Of a stretch of DNA of 64,000 nucleotides, positions 62,703 to 64,000 are shown in pieces. This DNA is from Microcebus murinus (taxonomy: Eukaryota > Chordata > Mammalia > Primates > Cheirogaleidae). The stretch is taken from NCBI RefSeq assembly GCF_040939455.1, contig NC_134129.1, positions 17,960,501-18,024,500 on the forward strand. Reading direction: 5' to 3'. Position 1 is the stretch's first letter; each line of letters opens with the position of its first letter. The notes under the pieces are model-generated. The model was not told where the DNA came from. It ran no database searches and saw nothing but the letters and a program-made list of their open reading frames with translations. A program made the position numbers and the translations under genes.

Positions 62703-63272
62703 CCGTGTTTCCCCAAAAATAAGGCCTTCCCATAAAGTAAGCCCCAGCAGGATGTCTAAGCATGTGGGCAATAGAAGCCCCACCCCGAAAATAAACCCTA
62801 GTGATGGGCGTGGCTATGAAAATCAGCCCTAGTGGTGGGCGTGGCTATGAAAATCAGCCCTAGTGGTGGGCGTGGCTATGAAAATCAGCCCTAGTGATGG
62901 GCGTGGCTATGAAAATCAGCCCTAGTGGTGGGCGTGGCTATGAAAATCAGCCCTAGTGGTGGGCGTGGCTATGAAAATCAGCCCTAGTGAGGGGCGTGGC
63001 TATGAAAATCAGCCCTAGTGAGGGGCGTGGCTGCGCAGCGCATCTGCACAACCCATGCGTGTCGTCAGAGCGGGAAAGAACACGAGCAGCCCTTCTCATC
63101 CGCCCCGTGAGAGCTCTAGTGCTCCACAGGAGAGATCGGGGCCAGTGGTTCTAAAGGAAACAGAGTCGCAAGACATTCAGGATGGGATTCGGGGTTTAGA
63201 GAGTGAGGATGATGTTCCAGAAGGAGACGACTTCACTCTATTTGAACCAATGTAGATGGTTGAACCATCCTT

Positions 63273-63303
<31 letters not shown>

Positions 63304-63385
63304 ACATCCCCTGAAAATGAGCCCAAGGGTGTCTTCTTGAGGAAAAATAAATATAAGACCCTGTCTTATTTTCGGGGAAACACGG
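62703..63385 (+). mobile_element. ccgtgtttcccc DNA transposon, copy 7
   Basis: Ends ccgtgtttcccc and ggggaaacacgg with TA on both sides (62701-62702 and 63386-63387). Eight 31-bp units. The frame is open on the plus strand at 63055-63255 (66 codons, ending FTLFEPM), though its start is shifted by a small deletion. An (AAAAC)n run at 63271-63300 fills the spacer. Confidence 0.9.
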
Positions 63386-63387
63386 TA

Positions 63388-64000
63388 GTAGGGAATAATA
63401 AAAATGATTGAACAGAAGCAGTAAGGTTTTCAAAGAGAGTCCAGATTGAGCTGAAAGCGTTATGGGGATATATTTTATGCACATTGGAACGAATTAAACT
63501 TTTTATTTCATCTTTTGCCCTCTAGTAGTAAAGAAAAATTATGAGATTGACTATTTGATTGGCTTATCATTTGAGGCCAGCAGAAATATGTGGATTACAT
63601 AGTGGCTCTTTGACGTTAGAAAAGTCGTCTGAAAAGTCGAACAAATACAATGAACGACTAGCTCTCCAATTCTCTGAATTTGAACTGAAATGTCACCTGA
63701 GTCCTTGCTCAGTGGACACAGTGGAAGAGTGGACTGCATCTTCGTGGATCTTGAGCACACTGAAGCATAACCTTTCTGGTGTGGGGCCTTGATTCAAGAA
63801 CAGGGGGTGGTAATATTGAGAGTCACTCAGGGGAGGCTGAGGTCACGTGATGCATGGGTTTCTAATGCCCTAAAAGGCAGTAGGCATAGAATTTAGAGAA
63901 CCTATGGGAATTGGAAAGTTAGTGGACACACTAGACCATCCTTTTTAAATATCAGATGCTACAGACAAGTTTTGAAATAAAGTGTTTATTGTGTATTGGG
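63388..64000. other. Intron to window end, nothing recognised
   Basis: Unique-looking sequence. The next corin exon (LDLR-A4) is not reached. Confidence 0.45.

Noticed and set aside
61373..64000. LDLR-A4 exon
   Set aside because: No six-cysteine module with CDG..DC and SDE between splice sites was found before the window end.

Overview
This window is primate nuclear DNA from inside one protein-coding gene, CORIN, read in the sense direction. CORIN encodes corin, the cardiac type II transmembrane serine protease that activates pro-atrial natriuretic peptide. Four exons are present. The first is the C-terminal half of the first frizzled-like domain (11757-11938). The others are the first three LDL-receptor class A modules (50393-50506, 58425-58532, 61262-61372). 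All four have consensus AG/GT borders and compatible phases, and they join into one uninterrupted 515-nt reading frame. The transmembrane start, the first half of the frizzled domain, the later LDLR-A modules and the protease lie outside the window.

The repeats point to a strepsirrhine (lemur, loris or galago side) rather than a monkey, ape or human. Almost every Alu carries the lineage-typical linker 'ttggccaact'. Several L1 3' ends are of an unfamiliar, lineage-specific type. The intron DNA also holds hAT elements of OC1 (OposCharlie1) type, which are known from a patchy set of vertebrates and not expected in human. I cannot fix genus or species by eye.

Layout. 1-11756: intron before the frizzled exon, with L2-like remnants, a 44-bp GTCGAC-containing minisatellite (3060-3800), L1 3' ends including a twin-primed copy (6597-7148), the first ccgtgtttcccc transposon (7385-7925), an OC1 copy, and a 45-bp AT-rich tandem array ending about 100 bp before the exon. 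11939-50392: a 38.5-kb intron with 19 complete or truncated Alus, an ERV-type LTR, nested L1s, five of the seven ccgtgtttcccc transposons, MIR/L2 fragments, and long stretches with nothing recognisable. 50507-58424: a 7.9-kb intron with a ~112-bp tandem repeat abutting an L1, adjoining OC1 and MER5A hAT elements, and an old L1. 58533-61261: a 2.7-kb intron dominated by two tandem arrays (11-bp and 27-bp units), then a CpG-rich pocket around the LDLR-A3 exon. 61373-64000: start of the next intron, with two Alus and the seventh ccgtgtttcccc transposon.

I found no separate gene, RNA gene, CRISPR array or new multi-gene system. The best candidate for something little described is the seven-copy ccgtgtttcccc family. 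It has TA target sites, an internal 31-bp array of variable length and a short conserved reading frame. Other points of interest are the OC1/MER5A junction with a 36-nt perfect palindrome beside it, and the tandem arrays close to exon borders.
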